From positions 27,067,469 through 27,131,468 of the forward strand of contig OX465584.1 in NCBI GenBank assembly GCA_950022655.1: a DNA stretch of 64,000 nucleotides, read 5' to 3'. This document shows, in pieces, positions 35,040-46,759 of this stretch; the first letter of the stretch is position 1, and each line of letters starts with the position of its first letter. The notes below the pieces were generated by a model. The model was not told where the DNA came from. It was given only the letters and a program-made list of their open reading frames with translations, and ran no database searches. Source of the DNA: Alentia gelatinosa (Eukaryota > Annelida > Polychaeta > Phyllodocida > Polynoidae). Made by a program: the position numbers and the translations under genes.

Positions 35040-35400
35040 CTGACAAACCTACCTACCCACCAGCATGCTTACCAACCAATTTGCTTGCCTGCCAACCTGC
35101 CCAACCAATACCCTCCCAAACCACCATCCTTCCTACCCACTACCCACTACCCTGCCCAACCACCAATCTGCTTAGCCACCAGTGTGCTTACCTTCCAATG
35201 TGCTTGCTTGCCAACCTGTCCACCCAATACCCTGCCCAACCACAAATCTGCCTACCTGTCAGTCTACTCATCTACAATTCTCACTACCTGCCAACCTGCC
35301 CATCCACAAACCTGCCTACCCACCAACTTGCATCATTCCCTCACGCTTCAGTTCCAGCAGCCTTCTCACCTTACAACACTGCTTAAATACCTACCTGTGC
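35040..35400. repeat. Degenerate CCAACCTGCC-type minisatellite
   Basis: Loosely repeated words such as CCTGCCCAACCACCAATCTG. Three overlapping open frames result, none protein-like apart from the repeat. Confidence 0.6.
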
Positions 35401-37315
35401 AAGGCATTGCAACTTTTTCAGAAATTTGTATACATTCATGCTTATCGAAAACCATGGCCTCAACACCACCCTCCCCCCTGTACGCTATTTTATTCTACCC
35501 TTTATATAAAATCTCATAGGCTTAACTTTGAGTTTACGTATGCTACAGTAGGTCGCATACAGAGTAAAATTCGCTACTAGAAGGATACACGACATTAGAC
35601 ACGTGACCAAAGAATTGACCAATCAGAGACCAGACTGAGAGCAATCGGCGAAGTGTGCCTTGCAACGTGGATCCCCCTTGTCAAACTCGATTGGTCAGAC
35701 TGCAAAGTCTTGTCCTAGATTGAGTTCAAAGATCTGACACTGCAAAAAGCATCGCAGCGGAATAATGATTCAAAATCAGCCTGGGAATAAAACCTGTTCT
35801 AACTGTACCTCGGCCAATGATTAAAACGGAAGCTCTCATGATATAATAGATGATTTATTTCTTGGGTGACATGTTCGTAGAAATATCTGTCGCAAACCAC
35901 TGAAGTGAATCCTTGTTCATGTGTCAACCATCGTATAAACCATCGTAGAGAACTGGAAAATACAGAACAGGTAGCACCTTGACAATAACCAGTTAACTAT
36001 ACTATCTTATTGAAACTCTGGTCATAATACAACAAGTCTGCTTTAAATATACTCTACTCTTGGATTTGTCACTAATAATACTCATATGGTAGAATATGGT
36101 AAAACTACACAGACTTCTTTACTCAGTAGGGTGAAATAATATTCAGACACAGATTTTACTTGTTTGTACAGCTTTTTACATACTTGAACACAGGGCCCAT
36201 GGCTTAAGGCCTTAAATAATATAGAATAGCCTCATTTGGGCTCATAATCTACTTCATATAGGATAATATTCACTCATATCTTGACTCAATATACTTTTAG
36301 GCTCACATCATGGAGCAAGCAGATTTCAAGTAGTCACATGTTCAAACCAAAGTCATCTAATATGGGCCATATACACATAATTATCCCAAATGTCTTCATT
36401 ACACAAATTCTGGGATATATCATTTTTGTAATACATGCCTCTGTAGCACCTCAAAGGCTTTGGTGGTTACAAAAGAGGAGAGATTTGATTTCTCACAGCT
36501 TTCCACAGCTTTGATTTGGATCCCCTAACATGATGGGATGCAATTTCACTTTTTGTTACAATCACCAAATATAGAAAAAACATAGATCATGACTCACAAA
36601 AATATGAATATTCAGATAGAAGTACACAAATAATATGCAATCTTGGCCATAGAGCTGTACTGGTTTGGCCTAGGCCTAGTTCAACAATCCTAAGCTTGCA
36701 GTTCAAATCCATTTAACGTTGTGGTTGATATTAATATCATTCCGACTAGTCTACACAGATCAGTGTTTTAGTCTCCTAGTCATAGTAAGGTTATTAGATC
36801 AGTGTTGTGATTTAAAGTGAACACTCCTTTTGTAAGTCTGTCAAGTCGACACAGCGTATTGGATGACGTCAGATTTACGAGTACCATGCAACGCATTTAA
36901 CGGCGTCAAAATAAAGCCTCAACAACGGTTTTAACTATCATAAACATCTTAAATATGTTAATATTAAACGGATTGTGCTATTCTTAAACTTTTAAACATC
37001 AAGATTTGAATAAATGCAGTGAAACCAATACGAACTATATTGTCTTCTTGAGCAAACCGAACAACGGTTGTGTAGGTAAATAACTTAGCGGCGAAAGGTC
37101 ACAGCTCTGACAATAACAAGTAGCAAATAGATATCCAGCACACATTTAAGGTTGGTTGATGAATTTGTATTCATTATTTTTAGTAATATAAGAGCGCAGA
37201 GAGGGGTAGGATAAAATCAAAACCGGACTCCTGGAGTCTTGGCTGCGGATTTCACTACACCAAACTCCAGTCGTCGCATACGGGAGCCCAGATTAAAACT
37301 CATCCAGTTTTATGA
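35400..37315. other. Intergenic, no gene seen
   Basis: AT-rich, no exon or RNA gene recognised. Confidence 0.45.
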
Positions 37316-37625
37316 TAGTACATATTTGGGTACAGGGCAGAAGTGGGTGTGGGTGTAGGACAGAATGTGGTGTAGGTATAGGAGAGAGTCGGGTGTAGGT
37401 ATGGGACAGATTTGAGTGTGATTAGGCCCTATAGGATAGAGTGGGATGTGGGTGTAGGACATAGTGGGATGTGGGTTTAGGACTGAGGAAGGTGTGTCTG
37501 AAGGACATAATGGTATAGGACAGAGTTGACTGTGGGTATAGTGGGGTGTGGGTGTAGGACATGTAGTGCAGGTAGGTATCAGACAAAATCGAGTGTGGGC
37601 ATTGTGATGTATGTATTGAGAATAA
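37316..37625. repeat. GTGGGTGTAGGACAGAGT-type minisatellite
   Basis: Units of about 22-25 bp built on GTGTGGGTGTAGGACA. A second block of the same repeat lies at 38105-38260, so the unit flanks the exon candidate at 37628-37835. Confidence 0.75.
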
Positions 37626-37627
37626 CA

Positions 37628-37834
37628 CAGGGTGCTTCCTCCACTCCAGATAGTGGCTAAGGCCAAACTGTTTGCACTGCCACCCCCAGCGTTTGAACCG
37701 TCCCCATCTTCGTTTGGACTGACCCCCTGAGAGGGTGTATAAGCAGCAGATGTCCGCTCAGAACTCCCTTTGAACCCAGACACTGAGGCATCAGCATCTC
37801 CAGGCTGCTGAGCATTACCACCACTACAGTGAGA
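37628..37834 (-). CDS. Candidate internal exon, Ser/Gly/Asn-rich
   Basis: On the minus strand TATTCCAG precedes a non-repetitive open frame beginning PSHCSGGNAQQPGDADAS and ending near ALATIWSG, where it runs into the minisatellite. Composition (Ser, Gly, Asn, Asp) resembles a disordered region of a regulatory protein. I cannot name a family, and the donor site is uncertain. It may also be a non-coding frame between two minisatellite blocks. Confidence 0.25.
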
Positions 37835-38104
37835 AGGCTGGAATACCATAGGTTACTAAGCTACAGGGGCCTTTGCTGAGGATTGGGCTTCTGCACAAGC
37901 TGCAATCATCCCAGTACTGGAGGAACAGAGATAGATGACTGTTGCCACCATATGACACTGCCTTGGATCATCTATATCCACAAGTCAAGTAGATTGGACA
38001 ATAAATGAAAGCGATAGACTGTGAGTACTGCTATAACAAGGAGGACTTGTATCGTATGAACTCTACAGAAGTGAATGTGATTGTGTGTTAATGGGAAAGG
38101 ACAG

Positions 38105-38260
38105 GATGGGGTCCAAGTGTAGGACTGAGTGAAGTGTGGTGTAGGAGAAAATGAGATGTGGGTTTAGAAGAAAGTGAGGTGTGGGTGTGAGTGTGGGTAT
38201 AGCATAGAGTGGGGTGTGGGTGTAGGCTAGAGTGGGGTGTGATTCTGGGTATAGTATATT
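38105..38260. repeat. Second block of the GTGTGGGTGTAGG minisatellite
   Basis: Same unit as 37316-37625, more degenerate. Confidence 0.65.
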
Positions 38261-38358
38261 TCCAATCGTCGCTCTGTAAAATTAGCGTCTCAGATTAAAT
38301 CATTTCCACGTAGTATCATTTCCACACAGAATTGGCCCTACTATAGGCTATAGTGGGT

Positions 38359-39040
38359 GTTCCACCAACTAGGCGTTCTTTCAACGCTAGGCCAGCCTCT
38401 CTGCCGAGCTCATACCTTGCGCCTGCTTCGCAAGTGCCAGAAAATGTTGTTTTTTCACTGCGCTCTTCCACCATCCCAACTATCCTAGCCAGCCAATGAC
38501 CACACGGCACCCATATACCAAAAGATGGGCCTACCAGGCACAGTAGTGGTGAGTGGACAGTGGCACCATCTGGTGGATGGTTGCCAGGTATCGCCCAAAA
38601 CCTGACAGCATCCATTGCCGTGGATGCCGGGAGGCAATCAACACCGGAGCCGTACTGGCACAAAAATTTTCAGCCAACTGCACATCCCACCAGGGAAAAG
38701 CTGATAAATCAGCTTTAGCTGGGTTGGAGAAAAACTGCCAAGCCAGTGAGATTTTGTAGCCTGGAAGGATGCCGGGTGAAAAACCTGCCTGGTGGAACAG
38801 CATGGAACAATTTCAGTCCCTCCCCAGGCACCCGGGCCGACATACAGCAACCTCGAGGCGATGCTCCAACGAACACTACCAGGAGTAGATTTCACCTGGC
38901 AACCAAGACCCAGCACCTGCTAGGCTGGGGTTTTGGCCAATGCCAAGCTGTTCCACCAAACAGGCCTTCACCTACCGAGGCCAAGTCTACTGGCAAATCT
39001 GTGTGGTTGGTGGACAACGTTTTCGCCTAGTTGGAGGAAC
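38359..39040. mobile_element. TIR element with repeated GTTCCACCA motifs
   Basis: Left end GTTCCACCAACTAGGCG and right complement GTTCCTCCAACTAGGCG match at 16 of 17. Similar GTTCCACCA..AGGC words occur inside, near 38788 (minus strand) and 38949. About 680 bp with no transposase. Open frames on both strands contain CCAGG/CCTGG repeats and no known domain. No target duplication was resolved. Confidence 0.55.
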
Positions 39041-39242
39041 TCGCCCTCATGTATTGACACGATATCTGCACGTCAGACCAGACGATTTGACCTTGGCCAG
39101 CTTCTCTAGATGACCTTGACCTTGCACACCTAGCCTGCGGTTGTCACCGCCGCCCGTCCGTCTCCAGCGCTGCTTATCAGTGCGCTCCTAGTGGTGGGCG
39201 CGTGAGGTAAAGACACTAATCTGTATTCTGTCCGATATCTAG

Positions 39243-39480
39243 GTCAGCGGGGGTCAGCAGAAAGCCGTGGACGAGAAGCTCCGCGAGCAGACCGACGCAT
39301 GCGCGGCCCTGACCTCTGCACGGGGTGTCAGACGGGCACGTGGCGCAGTGAGAGGTGGTGGAGATCAAGCCACTTCACCACCACAAGACAGTGAGCATGC
39401 ACGTTACCGACAGAAAGATCAGGCGTCTCACCGCATTGGACACAAATGCTGATTTATTAGCGGGAAGAACTCCTAAATAA
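39243..39480 (+). CDS. Candidate exon or gene remnant, not recognised
   Basis: After a plausible acceptor (GATATCTAG) a GC-rich frame reads VSGGQQKAVDEKLREQTDAC, helix-like and protein-like. About 80 bp further on a second frame, shifted by one base, reads EVVEIKPLHHHKTVSMHV and continues to a TAA at about 39478. The change of frame could mean a small intron, a frameshifted pseudogene or chance. I do not recognise the family. Confidence 0.25.
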
Positions 39481-41093
39481 ACCGTTCTCTCCTCGGGGAG
39501 TTTACGGGTGTCGGGGAAGATATGGCTAGTGTTGGCTCTGTCTGGTTCAGCTGAATATAAAACTAAGCGATTTGCTCGCTGAGCATAAAGTAAGGGATAT
39601 TCTATTGTATCTATTTTTTCATGTAGATGTCTTAAAACTTATCTTTTACGTTTTATCAAACTAAACAAAATAATTTGGCTCACTATGTATTAGAGTAAGT
39701 TACAAGGAACCTGTTTGAATTGATAATTGTTAGGATTTGAAAATCATTACAGGCGGCGCCACTATGCACTATGGAATATGCCCTTAATATTGTCTCCACA
39801 TTTCCCACAGCCAGCAGTAGGCGTTGGAGTTATAAATTACCTTAGGGTTAGGGCGCCAAGATCATTGCAGGTGCACGTCGGTCTGTTCTGTCGTCTGCAC
39901 AGGCCAACATTGACTGTGCAGGTGGTTTAGAGCCAGTCGTAGGTAGTATTCTAATGGTTGTCATGTTTTTGTGGACATTTTCTAAGCATTTTATTAACAA
40001 CTTTATTGATATAGGCAGCAAAATTTTTGGGGTGGGGGGTTCTTTACGGCGGCGGAACTTCATGAAGCAGTTCAGAAAGAGAAGTGCTAGTATCGAAAGG
40101 ATTTGTATAATGGCCCGAATGACTATCTGGAGAAACTAGTCTGAGAGGCTCTAACTGAGTGATGCACACAGTCAGAGAGCGCCTACATAGGGCTCTAGCT
40201 TATCAATTCAGACAGATTGGTATGACTTCAGTTCAGGATCAGTTTAGCATATAATACTGGTTGAATCTTTCCGAGTTTGTAGTAGGCAGTTTCCTGAGAC
40301 AAATACAGTAAAATGACTGTGATTGCCTATCTTTGCATCAGTTCTAGATAATAGAACAGCAAGTGTTTGTAAAATCCATAAGAGGACTTAGAGAGGCGGG
40401 AGATTCCAATATAGCAAATGCAGAATAGTAGGACATTGTGGGTAGCCTTATTGACAAGTTGGTTTTGAAATATAGATGGTTTAGCTGCATATAATGATCG
40501 AGACAGGGGATATATATATAATTTAATCATCAATTGGGATCATCTAATTATGAACTCAAGTAATTGCTACTTATAGATGTCCACATTTTAAGGCTTCCTC
40601 AGCTCCCAAAATGACACAGGGTAACGAATTGTTCACTGTTTTCAATATGGTCGACATGTAGGTGCAACAAAACTTGAATTACCATGTTTGATAGATCACC
40701 TATGAGACATCTCTGAAGATAAAGGTGCAGAACTATGCACTGACATAGAAAGGATAAACTAAAAACGAGGATGTGCTTTTTTGCACTGTAGAAATAAGCA
40801 CAGACAGTCAGAGATTCACGGGCAAGGAGAAACAACAGATTAGTTTTACCATTTTTACCTTACAAGTTATTAGGGACATGGTAAATTTTTATGACTTTTC
40901 TTTTATTATCGCGATGTTGATGCATTTTTCTTCCATACAATACACTTCTTTTTCAAACATAGAATCCAACAAACATGAAACCAATATAATGATACACATT
41001 TCCAGATACGTTTTCCAGCGCGAATTCAAAGGGAAAAACTCACCTAGACATCAGTGCAGTCGTGCATCGGACTCCCCACGGCTCGTCCCCGAC
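39480..41093. other. Intergenic, no gene seen
   Basis: AT-rich; open frames under 150 codons with no domain recognised. Confidence 0.4.
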
Positions 41094-41612
41094 AGTCAAT
41101 ATAATGATACACGATACTCGACTATACCAACACCAAATGTTGTTTTGTGCAAGAGATTGGGATTGCCAACACATAAATATACACAATACTTTGCTTCTCG
41201 TGTGTTTTTTATATAATCAAAGACCCAGTCCAGACATTCTTATTCATCCACACAAACTCCCATTTTAGGTTCAAACCCAACATATTTACTACTCCACACC
41301 GAAGAAGATTAGAAGGAAACATAGTAACAATAATGATGATGGATTTGTTAATTGATAATGAATAATTTTAGTATGGTAAAAATGGGGGGAGGGGGAACTT
41401 TGTTCTCTGAATAAAGTCTATGTCCTTGCATACCAAATCCTGGGCCACTGCAGGAACACAACGTATGAAACTACATTTACGTGGAGGTACATATATAGTC
41501 AATGAATCAGTTCAGCCTTTACTGTAGAATACAAGCCTTTCTGAGGTTTACACCACATACAGACAATGTCATTATGCTATAACGCTGATCTCATTTCTGT
41601 GAGTTGGGACGA
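41094..41612. repeat. Duplicated segment X, copy 1
   Basis: About 519 bp, closely similar to 41838-42361 at a shift of 744 bp. Differences are scattered substitutions and small indels. The same short frame (from CACGGCTC-type flanks into LYQHQMLFCARDWDCQH) is open in both copies, but it has no recognisable function. Confidence 0.85.
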
Positions 41613-41627
41613 TTTTTGGCTGGTATT

Positions 41628-41838
41628 TTTTCTTCATAGACTTAATATTGAGAACTCGTATCCAATCCCCATGATATATTTAAGAAAAATATCCAGTTGG
41701 TTATGTCACAAATGTTAGCCCTTTGGTCAATGTGAAGGGTGTGTGTGAGAACAGTGGCGGCTAATGGAAGGTTCTATTCATCAGATACCACCATTATCTG
41801 GATCTACGCCAAGTGAAAGTATTATCGTTGGGACAATG
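41628..41838. repeat. Dispersed repeat Y, copy between the X copies
   Basis: Starts TCTTCATAGACTTAATATTG and ends GTGAAAGTATTATC. Close match to 43121-43340 and a looser match to 32732-32850. Confidence 0.8.
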
Positions 41839-42361
41839 CGCAATATAATGATACATGATACTCGACTATACCAACACCAAATGTTGTTTTGTGCAAGAGA
41901 TTGGGATTGCCAACACATAAATGTACACAATACTTTGCTTCTCGTGTGTTTTTTATATAATCAAAGACCCAGTCCAGACATTCTTATTCATCCACACAAA
42001 CTCCCATTTTAGGTTCAAACCCAACATATTTACTTCTCCACACCGAAGAAGGTTAGAAGGAAAGATAGTAACAATAATGATGATGGATTTCTTAATCGAT
42101 AATGAATAATTTTAGTATGGTAAAAATGGGGGGAGGGGAACTTTGTTCTCTGAATAAAGTCGATGTCCTTGCATACCAAATCCTGGGCCACTGCAGGAAC
42201 ACAACGTATGAAACTACATTTACGGGTCTCGTGGACGTCCATATATAGTCAATGAATCACTTCGGCCTTTACTGTAGAATACACGCGTTTCGGCGGTTTA
42301 CACCACATACTGACAATGTCGTTATGCTAACGTTGATCTCATTTCTGTGAGTTGGGACGTC
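41838..42361. repeat. Duplicated segment X, copy 2
   Basis: Ends at GAGTTGGGACG, only 8 bp before the exon candidate at 42369. Repeat Y and X together may form one larger mobile unit (Y-X) that has lost parts elsewhere. Confidence 0.85.
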
Positions 42362-42368
42362 TGACCAG

Positions 42369-42413
42369 GAGAAGATCCCGCCGGGGTTGCCGGTCATGAA
42401 TGGTGTGCAGGAG
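42369..42413 (+). CDS. Candidate 45-bp micro-exon
   Basis: Bounded by TGACCAG and GAG|GTGAGA, in-frame, 15 codons reading EKIPPGLPVMNGVQE. The composition looks like real protein and the segment is much richer in GC than its left flank. No neighbouring exon is recognised and the pyrimidine tract is modest, so this rests on splice sites and codon sense alone. I cannot name a gene. Confidence 0.35.
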
Positions 42414-42474
42414 GTGAGATAATCCAATTAATCTACGCCAGGAACATGATTAATCTCCCTTTAATCTCCCTAAG

Positions 42475-42800
42475 TGATCCCCGGCCGTTCTCAGTCCCGG
42501 CCAGCCGCGCTGAGTCTCTCAGAAGCGCTGCTGGTAACGTTTGACTCCCACATCACGGCGTCCCCGAATTATCGCCCACAGCCGCCATCTTGGAGGGTCG
42601 AAGACCGGTCCCTCCGCACAATGACGGGCGCACTAGTTTGTATGAGCGACATGCGTGTATTCGTACGCCCGGCCTGTCAGGTGGTTAACGCTGTAAGTGC
42701 GGGTCACACTGCGCAGTCGAGAAGTGCACGTGCAGAATGAAATGTCAATTGGATGAACACGAGTGGCGCACGCGCATCCAGGGGCACTTCCGGTTTCGGT
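42475..42800. promoter_or_regulatory. CpG-rich stretch with YY1-type motif
   Basis: GCCGCCATCTTGG at 42582-42594 is the complement of the AAGATGGCGGC motif common at animal promoters, in CG-dense surroundings. If real, it points to a minus-strand start. No exon can be assigned. Confidence 0.25.
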
Positions 42801-42807
42801 GAAGCGC

Positions 42808-43030
42808 CCCTCAAACGTCCGGCCAGGTCCTGACCTTTTCTGTCTCCTCCTAGGAGTTGCTTCTCAAATATCCAGCCTGGTCCTCAACTGTCTCCAAAGA
42901 CCAGCCTCTTAAACGCCCGGCCGTGCAGGTCCTAAACTATATAAACGTCCAGCTAGCTCCTAACTTGTACTTTCTCCTTCAAAGACCTGCCCCCCAAATG
43001 TCAAGCCAAGTCCTAACCATTGCCATATTT
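42808..43030. repeat. Degenerate tandem repeat of about 36-53 bp
   Basis: Four to five units recur with AAACGTCCGGCCAGGTCCT-type cores separated by CTCC and CAAAGACC words. Not coding. Confidence 0.55.
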
Positions 43031-43120
43031 TCCAAAGATCTGCGCCCAGAGGCACTTTCCACTTACTTTATCCTGAAACAGTCTGTTTAAAATTAGGAGT
43101 ATGAAAGATTGTAGGTATTT

Positions 43121-43340
43121 TTTCTTCATAGACTTAATATTGAGAACTCGTATCCAACGCCCATCATATATCTAAGAAAAATATCCAGTTGGTTATGTCA
43201 CAAATGTTAGCCCTTTGGTCAATGTGAAGGGTGTGTGTGTTTGAACAGTGGCGGCTATAATGGAAGGTTCTATTCATCAGAAACCACCATCGTCTGGATC
43301 TACGCCAAGTGAAAGTATTATCCCAGGGGCGATGCGCAAG
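43121..43340. repeat. Dispersed repeat Y, third copy
   Basis: Closely matches 41628-41838 over its whole length, including TTAATATTGAGAACTCGTAT and GGAAGGTTCTATTCATCAGA. Confidence 0.8.
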
Positions 43341-43347
43341 GTACCAA

Positions 43348-43395
43348 GGGGTCCGTTGATTAATCTAGAATAGTACATGAAGACCCTTTCCTTTA
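43348..43395. repeat. MITE family A left end only
   Basis: GGGGTCCGTTGATTAATCTA followed by TAGTACATGAAGACCC matches the left terminus of family A. The rest is missing. Confidence 0.5.
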
Positions 43396-43606
43396 CTATA
43401 TACCCATGCCGTATATACTGTAAATACGCACCGTTTCGCCATATAACGTAAAAATACTGTGTGGACCACTGGTCCATACACTAAAATAAGGACCACCTTG
43501 CCATACACGTTTATTAAGATATTGGTTGTTAAGCTAAGTGAAATCAATTTTATAATAATTTCTTTTAATATAGTAAATATATACCGTCCAGCCATGCTTG
43601 TACAAG

Positions 43607-43698
43607 TCACAGAACTCGATGATAATTTACAGTTTGTACGGAACTCGGCATAAATGCCTCGGTCCATACAAACCGTAAATTACCATCTCGTTCTGTGA
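43607..43698. repeat. 92-bp palindrome, about 45-bp arms
   Basis: Begins TCACAGAACTCGATG and ends CATCTCGTTCTGTGA; arms also share AATTTAC and TTTGTA words, with a centre of a few bases. Likely the core of a small foldback element. Confidence 0.7.
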
Positions 43699-43699
43699 A

Positions 43700-44548
43700 T
43701 TACCTCGTCCAAGGGTTATTGTTTGATATTGTTTGTTATTGGCTGAACTGGTCTAAATAACTGGCTCTGATTCCTTACACCAACAGCTGTTCGAAATGGT
43801 ACTGTGCAGTTAGGAAATCAGCGAGAAGGAATAAAATAAATGGCTGGAAGATCTACTAGGAAACTACCTCTAAAGTGTTTATAGAGAAATGGATCAAGAA
43901 TCGTTTAAATATATAGACAATATTCCATGGGTTTGGATACACTGCAATTGTCATCGAGGCAAAACGAAGTGATGATTACGGCGCATCCAAATGAGTGGAG
44001 TTTTGTCTATTTTACGATTCAAGTGCGGTTCTGGATATACCTCAATCCTTTCATTGACATTAGAATAGCATCACAATATCAGAATAATTCAAATAACCTC
44101 GCAATTCCAGTTAAGAAAGTTAAATCTCCATTTGATGTCTTGATTGTTCTCTGAAATCTGGCCGCTGCTTGATCGCTTTCATCTCGCATCACTCTGCTAC
44201 GGCCATCATGTAGTATTGTCAGATACACATGTATATATGTTCCAAAACAGTTAGAGATTGTCATATTCGATTTTCAGGAAAATGACATGGGTTTACATTT
44301 TCAAGTCAAATTGTCCCATATGCCTTTAACCTCTGGCCCCATGGCATACTGAATGTAAGGGCACGAACCTGAAAGAAAATAAAGGTTAACCTAATTTTCA
44401 TGCAGGCTTTATAGTTCAGCACTTCTTAAAATAATGGAAAACAAATGGAAACTGGCTCTAGGAGTTCTGTTCCTAATATCACCACTTCATTTGAAGGAAA
44501 CTTGTGTACCTCAATGACTTCAATTGTCTTTTCTCGAAGGATCCTATG
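43700..44548. other. Intergenic, no gene seen
   Basis: Nothing recognised in this AT-rich stretch. Confidence 0.45.
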
Positions 44549-44670
44549 GCCCGTTTAATAATCTATGCTCGTACATGTAGACCATTTTCTATACGCCAAG
44601 GAGACCCCAGGACGATCTTTTTTCAGCAATTATGAACGACCTTTCGGTTGGCTAAGAAAGTCTTAGCGAT
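44549..44670. mobile_element. MITE family A left half
   Basis: GGCCCGTTTAATAATCTATG, then CGTACATGTAGACCATTTTC and TACGCCAAGGAGACCCCAGG, follow the family A order. It ends about 30 bp from the tRNA-Asp gene. Confidence 0.6.
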
Positions 44671-44703
44671 GGAATTTACACCCATATGGAAAAAGGTAGC
44701 TTC

Positions 44704-44775
44704 CTCCCCGACGGGGAATTGAACCCCGGTCTCCCGCGTGACAGGCGGGGATACTAACCACTATACTATCGAGGA
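44704..44775 (-). tRNA. tRNA-Asp (GTC)
   Basis: A 72-nt gene that folds into a full cloverleaf and agrees with the standard animal tRNA-Asp sequence. The anticodon GTC is at 44740-44742 (complement), the acceptor stem TCCTCGA pairs with TCGGGGA, and the T loop has TTCAATT. A five-base A run at 44690-44694 is the Pol III terminator on the minus strand. No CCA is encoded, as usual in eukaryotes, and there is no intron. Confidence 0.95.
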
Positions 44776-45871
44776 TTGCATACATGCAAGAGGAGTCGTC
44801 ATGATTGAATACGTGCTAGTTATTCTGTATTTCTGTTGCGGTTTATTCATATTACACAGGTTCGATGTTAATTTTCTTCTGTTCTGTTGTACAATGGAGC
44901 GAGGGCGATGTAATAGAAAAACAGCGATGTAGAAAGATATGTATATTCATGATCAATTGACCTTGAAAAAAGCCTCAACATGCCAAAAAGTTCTTTCACC
45001 ACCGCTGCAACATTGTAATCTACGTTACAATCGACTATGAGGCCCGCTATAACTAATTTGGTGTACGTATGGGTGTTCTGTGTTCGTTTGATAAATCATT
45101 AACTGAACTGTTTCATATCAAATCACTGTACACTGCAAAATAACCCAAAAAAATAGTTTTCACGTTTCATGATACCTTCATGGCATGTCATTGATGCAGT
45201 AAGGATGTATGGGGTTCTGTTCGGTGTGCTACTCGTTAGTTAATGGAGTCATTCTATATGCTAAGTGTGCTGGAAAGTGAAAAAAAATTACTTATACACT
45301 CTGAAGTTGCAGTACGGTACATAACTTCTGGTGTAACGACACGCTTTGAGTAGAGTTAATTAACTTAATATATCAATGATATGTCAGGTATATAACAATA
45401 CAAAAATGTATTTACCTTGTTGGAACGTCATTACATACCATATCTCATTTGGGAAATGTATTTAGTTCCCCGAACAACCCTTGGCAACGTATTCTTAAGC
45501 ATTGGATCACTGAGTATAATACGTTCATAATACCCGTGTGCATTATATCCAGAGAAATAACAGCGATTGTATCGCATTCTATGGTATTCCAGCTACAATC
45601 TGACTTGTCATACATGCATATCACCTCAATGATACTTTAGATATAGCTATGAACTAAGCACACCGAAACTGGATACACACTAATACATTGGCAGGCCTAG
45701 CTATAATCTTCTTCCAAGTTAAAACTAACATAATTATCAACTATGACGTTTAGACAGCCCTGATTCGTTAATACAACACCCTAGTTTGTTTCAGCAATTT
45801 GATCTGTCAAAAACACCCCCCTGTAATCACACCCACCATTCACACGTTAGGTGTGATCACTGTATTTCCCT
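44776..45871. other. Intergenic, no gene seen
   Basis: AT-rich; no further RNA gene or exon recognised. Confidence 0.45.
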
Positions 45872-46021
45872 TAGACTTGCTCAAGTCTTTGATTATGAAC
45901 ATTCCTCATGATTAAAGAAAATCGGAATACAATTCATTATAGTGTGTGTCCTTCTCTGACTGGCCCATGAATCAACTCAGAAGGGGTGGAGTGGTAGTAT
46001 ACAGGGACTGAGGCCAGTCTA
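45872..46021 (+). mobile_element. Mutator-like MITE, family C, copy 3
   Basis: Starts TAGACTTGCTCAAGTCTTTG and ends GACTGAGGCCAGTCTA. Flanks TATTTCCCT (45863-45871) and TGTTTCCCT (46022-46030) match at 8 of 9 bases, a 9-bp target duplication. Confidence 0.75.
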
Positions 46022-46279
46022 TGTTTCCCTATACGCAAGTGGCCGGACTCAGCCGTTTTTGTCCGAGCGACGCCCGAACTAACCAACGCATCATTAGGTG
46101 GCGTTGAACGGCAAAACCTGTATTATGCCCCAGCGAGTTGGATACGCTTTATTAAATTAATCAGTGACTACCAAGAGCGGCAATCACTATATAGTGTAAC
46201 CCAACAAACTGAAGACACATGCATAACATGTACTTAGGAGTTCCAATACACACTCTAGCTCAAAACTGCAGGGATCACA

Positions 46280-46352
46280 GGTCTTGTGGCGCAATGGATA
46301 ACGCGTCTGACTACGGATCAGAAGATTCCAGGTTCGAATCCTGGCAAGATCG
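46280..46352 (+). tRNA. tRNA-Arg (ACG)
   Basis: A 73-nt gene. Acceptor stem GGTCTTG pairs with CAAGATC with one G-T pair, the D arm is GCGCAATGGATAACGC, anticodon ACG is at 46313-46315 and the T arm is CCAGGTTCGAATCCTGG. The body agrees with animal tRNA-Arg(ACG) while the acceptor stem differs in paired fashion. A T5 run at 46354-46358 ends the transcript. Confidence 0.95.
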
Positions 46353-46759
46353 ATTTTTGTATTTCCAGAAGACAAACATTATTGACAGGTACGAATATCA
46401 AAAGACAAAAAATGAGAAAATTAACATTAATGTTATCATATATTTGACCCATAATGTAAGAGTATTTGGATACAGTCACTACACTCAATGTTGCACCGTG
46501 CGCTCTACTCTCTGATCTTCACGATACCACACAAAGGGTACTAAAATCCGTTTTATTAAGAATTTAAGAAGCAGGGACATGTTCAGGGAATAGTATGTTA
46601 AGGTGAACATTTATCATCCACCTGATATGTCCATAGAAAAAACATGGATAGCTTGTATATACATACCTACATACTTACATATCCAGAGCATACGAATATA
46701 TGCTGTATGCTCCGGATAGCAAAAAACAGCGCATACGGAAAAATAGTGCGTGTGATGTA

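Noticed and set aside
35081..35580. Three overlapping frames of 101-144 codons
   Set aside because: They come from the CCAACCTGCC-type minisatellite.
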